From positions 1-6,133 of the forward strand of contig JAHFLI010000075.1 of NCBI GenBank assembly GCA_023255615.1: a stretch of 6,133 nucleotides of DNA, in the 5' to 3' direction. Position 1 is the stretch's first letter; each line of letters begins with the position of its first letter. The translations under genes and the position numbers were made by a program. Below, one piece after another: positions 1 through 5,987 of this stretch. The notes beneath the pieces are model-generated. The model had not been told where the DNA came from. It searched no databases and saw nothing but the letters and a program-made list of their open reading frames with translations. The DNA is from Candidatus Woesearchaeota archaeon. Lineage in GTDB: Archaea > Nanobdellota > Nanobdellia > Woesearchaeales > JACQSR01.

Positions 1-1731
1 GCAAAACTAGTCGATATCTATGAACAACTCGAAAAAACAACAAAGAGATTAGAGAAGACAAAAATCATTGCGGATTTTCTCAATATGATCTCAGCCGAAG
101 AATCTCCACGTGTTGTTCTTCTCCTTCAAGGTAAGGTTTTTCCCGATGGAGATGAATCAAAAATAGGGGTCGCTTCACGACTTGTTCTCAAAGCAATTAG
201 TTCTGCAACTGGAATTTCACAAGAAAAAGTAGAGCAAGAATGGCAAAAAAAAGGAGATTTAGGGTTAGTAACAGAGCATGTTATTGGAAATAAAAAACAA
301 TCTACTCTGTCATCATCTGAATTAACGGTCAAAAAAGTGTTTGAAAATATTACTAAACTTGCTACTTTAGAAGGCCAAGGCACGGTGGAAAGAAAAATGG
401 CACTCATAACAGAATTGCTTACTTCTGCAAAACCTAGGGAAGCGCGATACATTGTCCGAACCCTTCTCGAAGAACTTCGTGTAGGTGTAGGAGAAGGGTC
501 ATTGAGAGATGCCATTATCTGGGCAAACTTTGGAAAGGAGATTGGATTGCATTTTTCTGAAGAGGGAATCGAAATTAAAGATCGAGAAAAATACAACGAA
601 ATTTCAGAAAAAGTTCAATCTGCGTATGATGTTACCAATGATTTTGGTGATGTTGCACAACGAGCAAAATCAAAAGGAGTTTCCGGATTAACGAATGCAA
701 CATTGAAACTGGGAAGACCATTGAAAGTGATGCTCGCAATAAAAGTGAAAGATATTGCTGAAGCATTTGAACGATGCGAAAAACCATGTATGTTTGAATA
801 CAAGTATGATGGATTTAGAATACAAGCTCATAAAGAAGGAAAGAAAATTACCTTATTTACCCGCCGACTAGAAAAGGTGACTGCACAATTTCCGGATATT
901 GTGGAGATGCTCTCAACTCATGTCAAAGGAGATTCCTATATTATTGATTCAGAAGCGGTGGGCATTCGTGATGGAAAATATCTGCCCTTTCAAAACATCT
1001 CACAACGAATAAAAAGAAAATATAATATTGAAGAGATGGCAAAAAAATTCCCTGTAGAATTAAATATCTTCGATGTTGTTTATTATAATGGAAAAAATCT
1101 TCTGACGACACCGTTTAAAAAAAGAAGAGAAACGTTAGAAAAAATGCTCTCTTCAGTTAAAGGAAAGATTGTTGTGTCAAAAGGAATCATCGTTGAATCA
1201 GAACGAGATGCAGAACAATTTTACCAATCCTCTCTTGCTGCAGGAAATGAAGGGGTGATGGCAAAAAAACTTGATGCCCCCTATAAACCGGGAGGCCGTG
1301 TCGGGTTTATGGTCAAATTAAAACCAACCATGGAAACACTTGATCTTGTAATAACTGGTGCAGAATGGGGAGATGGAAAACGTTCTCAGTGGTTAAGTTC
1401 GTTTACTCTTGCGTGCATCGATGAAGATGGAAATTTTCTCGAAGTCGGAAAAGTAGGAACGGGAATAAAAGAAAAGGAAGAGGAAGGCGTTTCTTTTGCA
1501 CAACTTACCCAAGAATTGAAACCAATAATACTAACACAAAAAGGAAAAGAAGTAACCGTAAAGCCAAAAATTGTGGTTGAAGTTTCGTATGAAGAAATTC
1601 AAAAATCACCGACGTATTCGTCTGGATATGCGCTCCGATTTCCACGAGTGGTACTATTACGAGAGGAAAGATCTGCACATGATATATCAACGTTAACTCT
1701 GGTTGAAGAATTCTTTAAGAAACAAAAATAA
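1..1731 (+). CDS. lig: ATP-dependent DNA ligase, archaeal type (5' end cut by window edge)
   Basis: It seals nicks in duplex DNA through a lysine-AMP intermediate, in Okazaki-fragment joining and repair. The frame is open from base 1, and its first visible residues match the usual N-terminus of archaeal ligases, so only a few residues lie outside the window. An internal ATG at 85 is not the start, because the conserved sequence continues upstream of it. 576 residues are visible (numbered from base 1); family members are about 550-600. The order is an N-terminal DNA-binding domain (about 1-235), an adenylation domain (about 236-430) and an OB fold (about 431-576). Motif I is EYKYDGFR with catalytic Lys268. 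Motif III has DSEAV with Glu318, motif IIIa FDVVYYNG from Phe357, motif IV EGVMAKK with Glu417, motif V MVKLKP with Lys439 and Lys441, and the C-terminal motif RFPR is at 546-549. All expected active-site residues are present, so it should be functional. It converges with the antiporter gene. Confidence 0.96.
   Translation, partial: AKLVDIYEQLEKTTKRLEKTKIIADFLNMISAEESPRVVLLLQGKVFPDGDESKIGVASRLVLKAISSATGISQEKVEQEWQKKGDLGLVTEHVIGNKKQSTLSSSELTVKKVFENITKLATLEGQGTVERKMALITELLTSAKPREARYIVRTLLEELRVGVGEGSLRDAIIWANFGKEIGLHFSEEGIEIKDREKYNEISEKVQSAYDVTNDFGDVAQRAKSKGVSGLTNATLKLGRPLKVMLAIKVKDIAEAFERCEKPCMFEYKYDGFRIQAHKEGKKITLFTRRLEKVTAQFPDIVEMLSTHVKGDSYIIDSEAVGIRDGKYLPFQNISQRIKRKYNIEEMAKKFPVELNIFDVVYYNGKNLLTTPFKKRRETLEKMLSSVKGKIVVSKGIIVESERDAEQFYQSSLAAGNEGVMAKKLDAPYKPGGRVGFMVKLKPTMETLDLVITGAEWGDGKRSQWLSSFTLACIDEDGNFLEVGKVGTGIKEKEEEGVSFAQLTQELKPIILTQKGKEVTVKPKIVVEVSYEEIQKSPTYSSGYALRFPRVVLLREERSAHDISTLTLVEEFFKKQK
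1719..1731 (-). terminator. T-rich terminator candidate of the antiporter gene
   Basis: Sixteen bases past the antiporter stop codon, the minus strand reads TTATTTTTGTTTC. T-rich tracts of this kind end archaeal transcripts. The tract lies inside the last codons of the convergent ligase gene. It is interrupted, so it may be leaky. Confidence 0.4.
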
Positions 1732-1746
1732 GAGATTTCAATAACA

Positions 1747-2925
1747 TCAATCAACAAAAGGCGTTTTGTAAAACCAGTTTCTCAAAATGATTGGAGTGAT
1801 AATAGTTGTTAACACACTCATGAAGACGAGCGATATGTAAATATCCTGTTGTATTAATCCCGCATTCAATCCAATCAACGCGACAATCATCGCAACTTCT
1901 CCACGAGGAGACATCCCCCATCCAACAATTAAGGCATCCCTTTTTGAAAGTCCTTGCAACTTTGCAGGAATTGCACATCCAATAAACTTTGTAAGTACGG
2001 CAACAATCGTTAATGCAATCACAAACCAAATCACGTTCGGAGTGAGAGCATGCACATCGACCAAAATCCCAAGAGAGACAAAAAAGATAGATGCAAATAT
2101 AATATGTAAATATTCTGCACCTTCTTTGTAATCTTTTCCGTGTTTCACAATGGCACCTTCAAGAGCCATTCCTGCAAGAAAAGAACCGACAATCGCAGAA
2201 AGATGAATAAGCTCAGCAATCATCGCATATAAAAATGCAATCATCATCGCAAAGATAAAAACAAATTCGGGAAATCTCCTTGCGATTTGACTTCCATCTA
2301 CTTTTTCAATCAACCGACTGAGAAAGGTGTAGCCTATATACGCTCCAAAAACAAAGAATGCAATTGCTTTAAGAAAAATGAGAACGAGCGAAGAAAATGA
2401 GATGGATCCAGAAACAATTTGCTGAGACACAGATAGAGCAAGTAAACCCAAAATATCATCAATGACTGCAGCTCCAATAATCGCTTTTGCTGCATCAGAT
2501 TGTAATTGTCCCATTTCTCTGAGAACATTTGCGGTAATAGCTATACTCGTTGCTGTTAAGGCAGTCCCCGTGAAAATTGCATTTTGAAAAGTATAACCAA
2601 AAGCCTGAGCAATAAAAAAACCGCCAATCCAAGGAACAATAACACCTACAAGTGCGATGATCCCATATTTCACATTGAATATGTCTTTCAATTTGAACTC
2701 TAATCCAACGACGAATAATAAAATAATTGCACCGAGATGCGCAATACTCTGCACAAAATTAGTATAGGTAATGAGTCCAAACAAACTAGGCCCAATCAGG
2801 ACGCCAACAAGAATTTCTCCAATCACAACAGATTGATTAATACGAGAGGCAAGAAGATATCCGCCCAGAGCAACAAACAAAAGTAAACTCATCTGAAATT
2901 CAATGGAACTGACAAGTTCTTCCAT
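1747..2925 (-). CDS. CPA2-family Na+/H+ (or K+/H+) antiporter, membrane protein
   Basis: It is a cation/proton exchanger of the inner membrane, probably for pH and sodium homeostasis. The 392-residue product is almost wholly hydrophobic, with roughly 12-13 membrane segments. The diagnostic site is the aspartate pair Asp156-Asp157 in VIDDILGLL, the ion-binding pair of electrogenic CPA2 antiporters such as NapA. It follows the unwound-helix segment TALTATSIAIT (121-131). The N-terminal GEILVGVLIGP motif (36-46) and the late SPRGEVAMIVA motif with Arg341 and Glu343 also fit. There is no C-terminal TrkA-N/RCK domain, unlike KefB or KefC. A longer reading from a TTG at 2964 is possible, but a TATA box centred 25.5 nt upstream of the ATG at 2925 points to leaderless transcription starting at that ATG, and the extra 13 residues are polar and unlike the family. 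Ion specificity cannot be read from the sequence. Confidence 0.9.
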   Translation of the reverse strand: MEELVSSIEFQMSLLLFVALGGYLLASRINQSVVIGEILVGVLIGPSLFGLITYTNFVQSIAHLGAIILLFVVGLEFKLKDIFNVKYGIIALVGVIVPWIGGFFIAQAFGYTFQNAIFTGTALTATSIAITANVLREMGQLQSDAAKAIIGAAVIDDILGLLALSVSQQIVSGSISFSSLVLIFLKAIAFFVFGAYIGYTFLSRLIEKVDGSQIARRFPEFVFIFAMMIAFLYAMIAELIHLSAIVGSFLAGMALEGAIVKHGKDYKEGAEYLHIIFASIFFVSLGILVDVHALTPNVIWFVIALTIVAVLTKFIGCAIPAKLQGLSKRDALIVGWGMSPRGEVAMIVALIGLNAGLIQQDIYISLVFMSVLTTIITPIILRNWFYKTPFVD

Positions 2926-2946
2926 ATTTTGTCTGTTGGTTAAAAA

Positions 2947-2956
2947 CTTATAAAAC
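2947..2956 (-). promoter_or_regulatory. Archaeal TATA box of the antiporter gene
   Basis: The minus strand reads GTTTTATAAG. The TTTATAAG core is centred 25.5 nt before the A of the ATG at 2925, the spacing expected when transcription starts on the start codon itself. A purine-rich AGTAAG just upstream resembles a TFB recognition element. No Shine-Dalgarno sequence lies before the ATG, which fits a leaderless mRNA. Confidence 0.6.
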
Positions 2957-2997
2957 TTACTCAAAAATAGTGTACAAGCAGCAGAATTGACAAGATT

Positions 2998-3015
2998 AAA
3001 AAAACAATAAAAAAA
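2998..3015 (-). terminator. Double T7 terminator of the exported-protein gene
   Basis: Directly after the TAA stop codon, the minus strand carries TTTTTTT, then ATTG, then TTTTTTT. Two uninterrupted T7 tracts form a strong archaeal oligo-U terminator and separate this gene from the antiporter gene downstream, which has its own promoter. Confidence 0.75.
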
Positions 3016-3678
3016 TTATGCTTCAAATTCTTTCTCTACTTTTCCAGTTAAAAGATTGACTTTTAGGAGAATTCCGCTTCTCACTGCGTCTGTGGCTGAA
3101 ACTGAATTTGGTCCGTCAAAATGGAAATCAGAAGGCACTATACTTTCAACTTGACCATCAAGGGAAGTGATTTTAACAGTCTCAGAACCTAATCTATGTG
3201 ATCCTTGATCGATATACAGGGGAGCGTTACCTTCTTTACCGTCTTGCGAGACAAATCTAGGCGGTGAACTCGAAGTGAAGCTATAAACATGTCCATTTGA
3301 CAGGTTAACGACAGCGAATCTTCCACCTGGATTTGACATGAGTGCATAGTCTATTCCATCTCTTGTAGCACAGTCGTTTACCTCTCCAGGAACAACGATA
3401 TATTTCATTCCTTGTTGAACAAGTGAAAAAAGTATACTTTTATCCGGTCCAGATTTACTTTCGATTGGAAACATTGAAGGATAAGATGGACATCCTGTAC
3501 GTTCAATATGTTGATAGTGTCTATCTCCCCATTGAAGAACTATCTCGAGACTTTGTATCGAAGGATCTAGTAATCCTTTTTCGAGTGGCGGTGATGCTTG
3601 AGCTTCAGCTCCTAACAATCCACCTACAAGAACTGCTGTTGAAACAGCATAACTCATCTTACCTGAATCCTTTGCCAT
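3016..3678 (-). CDS. Exported protein of unknown function with signal peptide
   Basis: I do not recognise a family. The 220-residue product begins with a classical Sec signal peptide: a basic N-region with Lys3 and Lys7, a hydrophobic core at about 10-24, and a signal-peptidase-I-like site AQA|S after Ala28. The predicted mature protein of 192 residues is soluble, has no second membrane segment, and contains two cysteines (63 and 103) that could form a disulfide outside the cell. Three short stretches share a hydrophobic-turn-GxV pattern: VVNLSNGHVYSF (123-134), KITSLDGQVESI (169-180) and KVNLLTGKVEKE (207-218). They look like strand-turn-strand units, loosely like PQQ-type propeller blades, but there are too few for a propeller. 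The ATG at 3678 follows a GGGGGT ribosome binding site and a TATA box. A double T7 terminator follows the stop, so it is a single-gene unit. Confidence 0.8.
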   Translation of the reverse strand: MAKDSGKMSYAVSTAVLVGGLLGAEAQASPPLEKGLLDPSIQSLEIVLQWGDRHYQHIERTGCPSYPSMFPIESKSGPDKSILFSLVQQGMKYIVVPGEVNDCATRDGIDYALMSNPGGRFAVVNLSNGHVYSFTSSSPPRFVSQDGKEGNAPLYIDQGSHRLGSETVKITSLDGQVESIVPSDFHFDGPNSVSATDAVRSGILLKVNLLTGKVEKEFEA

Positions 3679-3679
3679 A

Positions 3680-3718
3680 ATGTAAACCCCCGATTTATAA
3701 TGATATACCTATTTACAT
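3680..3718. repeat. Inverted repeat ATGTAAA ... TTTACAT in a leader region
   Basis: Perfect 7-base arms at 3680-3686 and 3712-3718 lie between the TATA box and the start codon of the exported-protein gene, with centres 32 bp apart (about three helical turns). The placement would suit an operator for a dimeric repressor. The arms are short and AT-rich, so chance is a real alternative. Confidence 0.3.
3686..3691 (-). promoter_or_regulatory. Ribosome binding site GGGGGT of the exported-protein gene
   Basis: GGGGGT ends 7 nt before the ATG at 3678 and can pair with the 16S 3' end, with one G-U pair replacing the A-U of GGAGGT. It supports this start codon. It also marks this mRNA as leadered, unlike the antiporter and helicase genes, whose starts lie at the predicted transcription start. 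Confidence 0.6.
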
Positions 3719-3726
3719 GAACACTA

Positions 3727-3736
3727 CTATATAAAT
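3727..3736 (-). promoter_or_regulatory. TATA box of the exported-protein gene
   Basis: The minus strand reads ATTTATATAG, with a TTTATATA core. It is preceded by AGAAAT, which fits the TFB recognition element RNWAAW. With the 26-nt spacing seen elsewhere in the window, transcription would start near 3705 and give a 27-nt leader that includes the ribosome binding site. A second TATA-like stretch (TTATAAAT, 3693-3700) is too close to the ATG to serve this start. Confidence 0.6.
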
Positions 3737-3834
3737 ATTTCTATTTTTAATCACTATAGAGTGACAATATTCTGAGGGAATCTTAATGATAAACAAATTC
3801 ACTTCATTTTCAGTAACTCTTTTGGTGTAGAAGT

Positions 3835-3840
3835 AAAAAA
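3835..3840 (-). terminator. Oligo-T terminator downstream of tRNA-Arg
   Basis: The minus strand has TTTTTT beginning 21 nt past the last tRNA base, the usual archaeal tRNA and operon terminator. It probably also ends the helicase-fragment/DUF4416/tRNA transcript. Apart from this and the exported-protein promoter region, I see nothing in 3737-3834. Confidence 0.6.
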
Positions 3841-3850
3841 TCGAATGTGT

Positions 3851-3869
3851 ACGGGGGGTATGCCCCCGT
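3851..3869 (-). repeat. 7-bp GC-rich hairpin spanning the tRNA 3' end and trailer
   Basis: ACGGGGG and CCCCCGT form a perfect inverted repeat around a 5-nt loop. In the minus-strand transcript, one arm contains the 3' strand of the tRNA acceptor stem (3863-3867) and the other is the trailer C-tract. The two folds exclude each other in the primary transcript. Confidence 0.6.
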
Positions 3870-3972
3870 CGGGATTCGAACCCGAGTCCTAAGCTGTTTG
3901 CATCGCAAACCCAGGAAATACGGATTTCCGCTGCCGCAAGCTCAGATCATATCCAGGCTAGACCACAGGGGC
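3861..3972 (-). tRNA. tRNA-Arg(GCG) with a 38-nt intron
   Basis: This decodes CGC and CGU arginine codons. The acceptor stem pairs GCCCCTG (3972-3966) with CGGGGGC (3868-3862), including one T-G pair. The D-loop AGCCTGGATA has the G18-G19 pair and A20, the arginine identity base. The anticodon stem is TGAGC with GCTTA. The T-arm is TCGGG, TTCGAAT, CCCGA. The discriminator is A73, and CCA is not encoded. Exon 1 is 3972-3934 and exon 2 is 3895-3861, giving a mature length of 74 nt with anticodon GCG at 3937-3935. Splicing joins G37 to A38 and restores the loop TTGCGGA. U13-U22 is a mismatch, as in some other archaeal tRNAs. The gene starts on the base after the DUF4416 stop codon. Confidence 0.93.
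3896..3933 (-). other. Archaeal tRNA intron at position 37/38
   Basis: The 38-nt intron fits the bulge-helix-bulge rule. Exon bases 32-35 (TTGC, 3939-3936) pair with GCAA (3901-3898) as the 4-bp central helix. The 5' bulge is GG|C and the 3' bulge is AC|A, each cut after its second base by the tRNA-splicing endonuclease. The inner helix on the intron side is imperfect. The intron can instead fold its own hairpin GGAAAT-CCGT-ATTTCC. Confidence 0.85.
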
Positions 3973-4446
3973 TCAGCGAGAAGAAAAGAACCACTCCATT
4001 AAATGCTTTTGCTTAAAATCAGGAAAAGTATGGGGAAATATCTCAACCCCATTTTGAGAAAACATATATACGGCGTGACCATAAATTCCCTCTTGAAGTT
4101 TTTGTTTAAAGGGTCGTTCCTTGTTAGATGCAAGCGTTAATGATTGTTTGGTTAGAATTCCCGGATCAATATTTACTGTTCGTCTTCCCTCTTTTCTCAA
4201 CCCATCTTCAATTAAATCGGTAAATATCTTGATTGAGGCAAGCTCATCATCATGTGTTTCTTTGTTGAAGATAATAAATTTTCTTTGCAATCCCGTTCCC
4301 ATTTCTTTTTCATAATAATGGGTAAACGTAAATGGATAGGGTGCGCTTTCAGAGTGAATATCCCCAAATTGTTTTTGCAGAGGCACTACTGCACGCTGCA
4401 ACGAACCTTCATTTTTATACAAAAGGCCGCAAACAATCTTGCTCAT
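3973..4446 (-). CDS. DUF4416-like protein
   Basis: The 157-residue product resembles the DUF4416 family of small, uncharacterised bacterial and archaeal proteins. Family-like features are the opening ICGLLY-type strand (VCGLLYKNEG, 5-14), the FGDIHSESAPYPF stretch (27-39), the HYYEKEMGTGLQRKF segment (43-57), the NIDPG motif (92-96) and the GIYGHAVYMF strand (120-129). No signal peptide, membrane segment or known catalytic motif is visible, so it is probably cytoplasmic, and its biochemical role is unknown. The ATG overlaps the stop of the helicase-fragment gene as ATGA, so it is probably translated by coupling from the same mRNA. Its own stop codon directly touches the downstream tRNA. The family call comes from memory of the motif pattern and not from a search. 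Confidence 0.75.
   Translation of the reverse strand: MSKIVCGLLYKNEGSLQRAVVPLQKQFGDIHSESAPYPFTFTHYYEKEMGTGLQRKFIIFNKETHDDELASIKIFTDLIEDGLRKEGRRTVNIDPGILTKQSLTLASNKERPFKQKLQEGIYGHAVYMFSQNGVEIFPHTFPDFKQKHLMEWFFSSR
3997..4010 (-). promoter_or_regulatory. Possible internal promoter for tRNA-Arg
   Basis: Inside the 3' end of the DUF4416 gene, the minus strand reads AAAAGCATTTAATG. It contains a TATA-like ATTTAATG centred 28.5 nt before tRNA base 1. The bases GCAAAA immediately upstream (4011-4006) match the TFB element RNWAAW. The predicted start is 3974, two bases before the mature tRNA. The TATA match is weak and the stretch is also protein-coding. Confidence 0.35.
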
Positions 4447-5939
4447 GTAAATCCCTCAAGAGTTTTCGTCAATAATTCAGGCTGTCCAACTTGTTTCTTA
4501 ACGGACTGTGCAATTCCTTTACCCAGCAAACGAGCTAATACTTCGATGTCAGCTTTCTTCACATCACCGAGATCTTTGATTCCCTGTGCAAACAGTTTTC
4601 GTGCACGTACGCGACCGATGTTCTCCAAGCGCAATAGTGCGAACAACTCTTCCTTTGCTCCATATTTTATCCTAAATCTGGCTTTTGCGATATGACGGTG
4701 AAGGGATTGAAAGTGCATTAACGTAGACATTTCCTGAGCAGTATACAAGAGCCATTCTGCAATATCAAGTTTCGCCTGCAATTCTCCGGGACGAACGGAG
4801 AAATTCTCAAGAAGAAATTCTTCGGTTTGTTCGTTCATCCATTCATGAAGCATCAATGCTGTTTTGAACGAATCAAGAAATTCATCATATTCAGCATCAA
4901 ATGGTCCCGGCTCTTCTGTAATCAACACCTCATGAAATGAAGCGACTTGAGTTTGAATTTCTTCAAATTCTTTTGTTTTTACTTTTACAAGCGGTCTCAT
5001 CTCGAGAGTATATGAAATCATCTGAAGAAATGAAAAGGTATCGACCGTTTTGCTCGCCGCTCTGCGCAAGCATTCAGTCATTTGGAAAGCAGTAAACGGA
5101 TCAATATAGAGTTGAGACACTCGATTACCAAGAGGAGTTGCTCGATACTGTTCTTCATTTTCTCGGATAAATTCCCACTCCTCCAATAACTCTAACATTC
5201 TCTCAATGATCGTTTCAAGGCGAGAACTATCTTGGTACTGATGAGCCCAAAATGTTTTTTCAAAAAATAAAAAAATTTCTTTTTTTGACGAAACCATTTC
5301 CGTTGCAATAAGCGACAGAAGATACATCCTCAATGCAGGTTCAACTGCAAGTTTTGAATGAATAGGCTCCGGCTCTCCATGAATATACAAATCAATAATT
5401 TTTTCTTTCTCGCTATCCGTCTGTGCAATGGCAATCGCTTCACCACGAGAATCATATTTTGGCCGTCCTGCTCGACCTGCTTGCTGAAGGTAATCCAGGA
5501 CAGGAATCCATGCCAATCCTTGTCTGCCAAATCGCTTAAGGTCTTTAATAATTACTCGAAAAGCGGGAAGATCAAGACCATATGCGAGTGTAGGTGTACA
5601 ACAAATAATTTTGACAACCCCTTCTTTAAATTTCTCCTCAATAATCTCTCTCTGTTTTGCCGCAAGCCCGGAATGATGGAATGCAATTCCTTTTCTCAAA
5701 CAAAATGAAAGACGTTCACATTGATGCGTAGGAGAAGAAAGTGCACTCTTTGCGTCGAGTGCAATAGTCAATAAATCTGGGTTCTCCGCTGTCACATTCT
5801 TTGCAATTTCTTCAGCTGTTTTTTCCGCTGATCGTTTTGTATTGACAAAAATAAGACATTGTTTGTTCAGCTTTAACGTATCGAAGGCAAGAGAAAGAAC
5901 AGGTTCATCAAAAGGCGTTTGAATTTTTCTTTTCTCCAT
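4443..5939 (-). CDS. Hel308-type helicase fragment: RecA2 and C-terminal domains only, no RecA1
   Basis: Hel308 is a 3'-5' Ski2-like DNA helicase that remodels stalled forks. Full-length proteins are about 700 residues; this one has 498 and starts at the RecA1/RecA2 junction. Present are motif IV (CLIFVNTKRS, 28-37), the HHSGL motif (88-92), motif V (CCTPTLAYGLDLPAF, 113-127), motif VI (QQAGRAGR, 152-159), a winged-helix region (about 195-275), the ratchet helical bundle (about 285-425) and the terminal HLH domain with LLRLENIGRVRARKLF (435-450). Missing are motif Q, Walker A, Ia, DExH and III, so the product alone should not hydrolyse ATP. The frame upstream of the ATG closes at an in-frame stop after about 16 codons that show no helicase similarity. 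A TATA box 26.5 nt before the ATG supports this start. It overlaps the next gene by ATGA. It could be half of a split helicase, or a non-catalytic paralogue. Confidence 0.9.
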   Translation of the reverse strand: MEKRKIQTPFDEPVLSLAFDTLKLNKQCLIFVNTKRSAEKTAEEIAKNVTAENPDLLTIALDAKSALSSPTHQCERLSFCLRKGIAFHHSGLAAKQREIIEEKFKEGVVKIICCTPTLAYGLDLPAFRVIIKDLKRFGRQGLAWIPVLDYLQQAGRAGRPKYDSRGEAIAIAQTDSEKEKIIDLYIHGEPEPIHSKLAVEPALRMYLLSLIATEMVSSKKEIFLFFEKTFWAHQYQDSSRLETIIERMLELLEEWEFIRENEEQYRATPLGNRVSQLYIDPFTAFQMTECLRRAASKTVDTFSFLQMISYTLEMRPLVKVKTKEFEEIQTQVASFHEVLITEEPGPFDAEYDEFLDSFKTALMLHEWMNEQTEEFLLENFSVRPGELQAKLDIAEWLLYTAQEMSTLMHFQSLHRHIAKARFRIKYGAKEELFALLRLENIGRVRARKLFAQGIKDLGDVKKADIEVLARLLGKGIAQSVKKQVGQPELLTKTLEGFT

Positions 5940-5960
5940 ACAGAAAATAAGGAGAAATCA

Positions 5961-5970
5961 CTTTATATAG
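5961..5970 (-). promoter_or_regulatory. TATA box of the helicase-fragment operon, possibly bidirectional
   Basis: The minus strand reads CTATATAAAG, preceded by AGAAAA, a full match to the TFB element RNWAAW. The core is centred 26.5 nt from the A of the ATG at 5939, so the mRNA should be leaderless. The plus strand of the same site reads CTTTATATAG, also a consensus archaeal TATA box. It would direct a start near 5992, at the 5' edge of the folded element. Confidence 0.65.
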
Positions 5971-5987
5971 TTTTCTGGGGATGAAGT

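Noticed and set aside
126..596. 156-codon open frame on the minus strand inside the ligase gene
   Set aside because: It is the mirror of the well-conserved ligase N-terminal domain, with serine-rich noise and no recognisable motif.
1755..1768. Hairpin CAAAA-GGCG-TTTTG just past the ligase stop, as a ligase terminator
   Set aside because: It is only 5 bp with a T4 run and lies inside the antiporter coding end, where codons for K-T-P-F produce it.
2926..2964. N-terminal extension of the antiporter from a TTG codon at 2964
   Set aside because: The TATA box lies inside this extension and places transcription start at the ATG at 2925. The extra residues are polar and not family-like.
4252..4695. 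147-codon open frame on the plus strand
   Set aside because: It lies wholly antisense to the 3' end of the helicase fragment and the DUF4416 gene. Its composition is low quality (serine, asparagine and phenylalanine rich), with no promoter or ribosome binding site seen.
5358..5708. 116-codon open frame on the plus strand
   Set aside because: It is antisense to conserved helicase motifs V and VI and is best explained as a shadow of that coding sequence.
5908..5920. CAAAAGGCGTTT shared with 1755-1766
   Set aside because: Both copies are coding and arise from the same short peptide (TPF) in unrelated proteins. There is no wider similarity.
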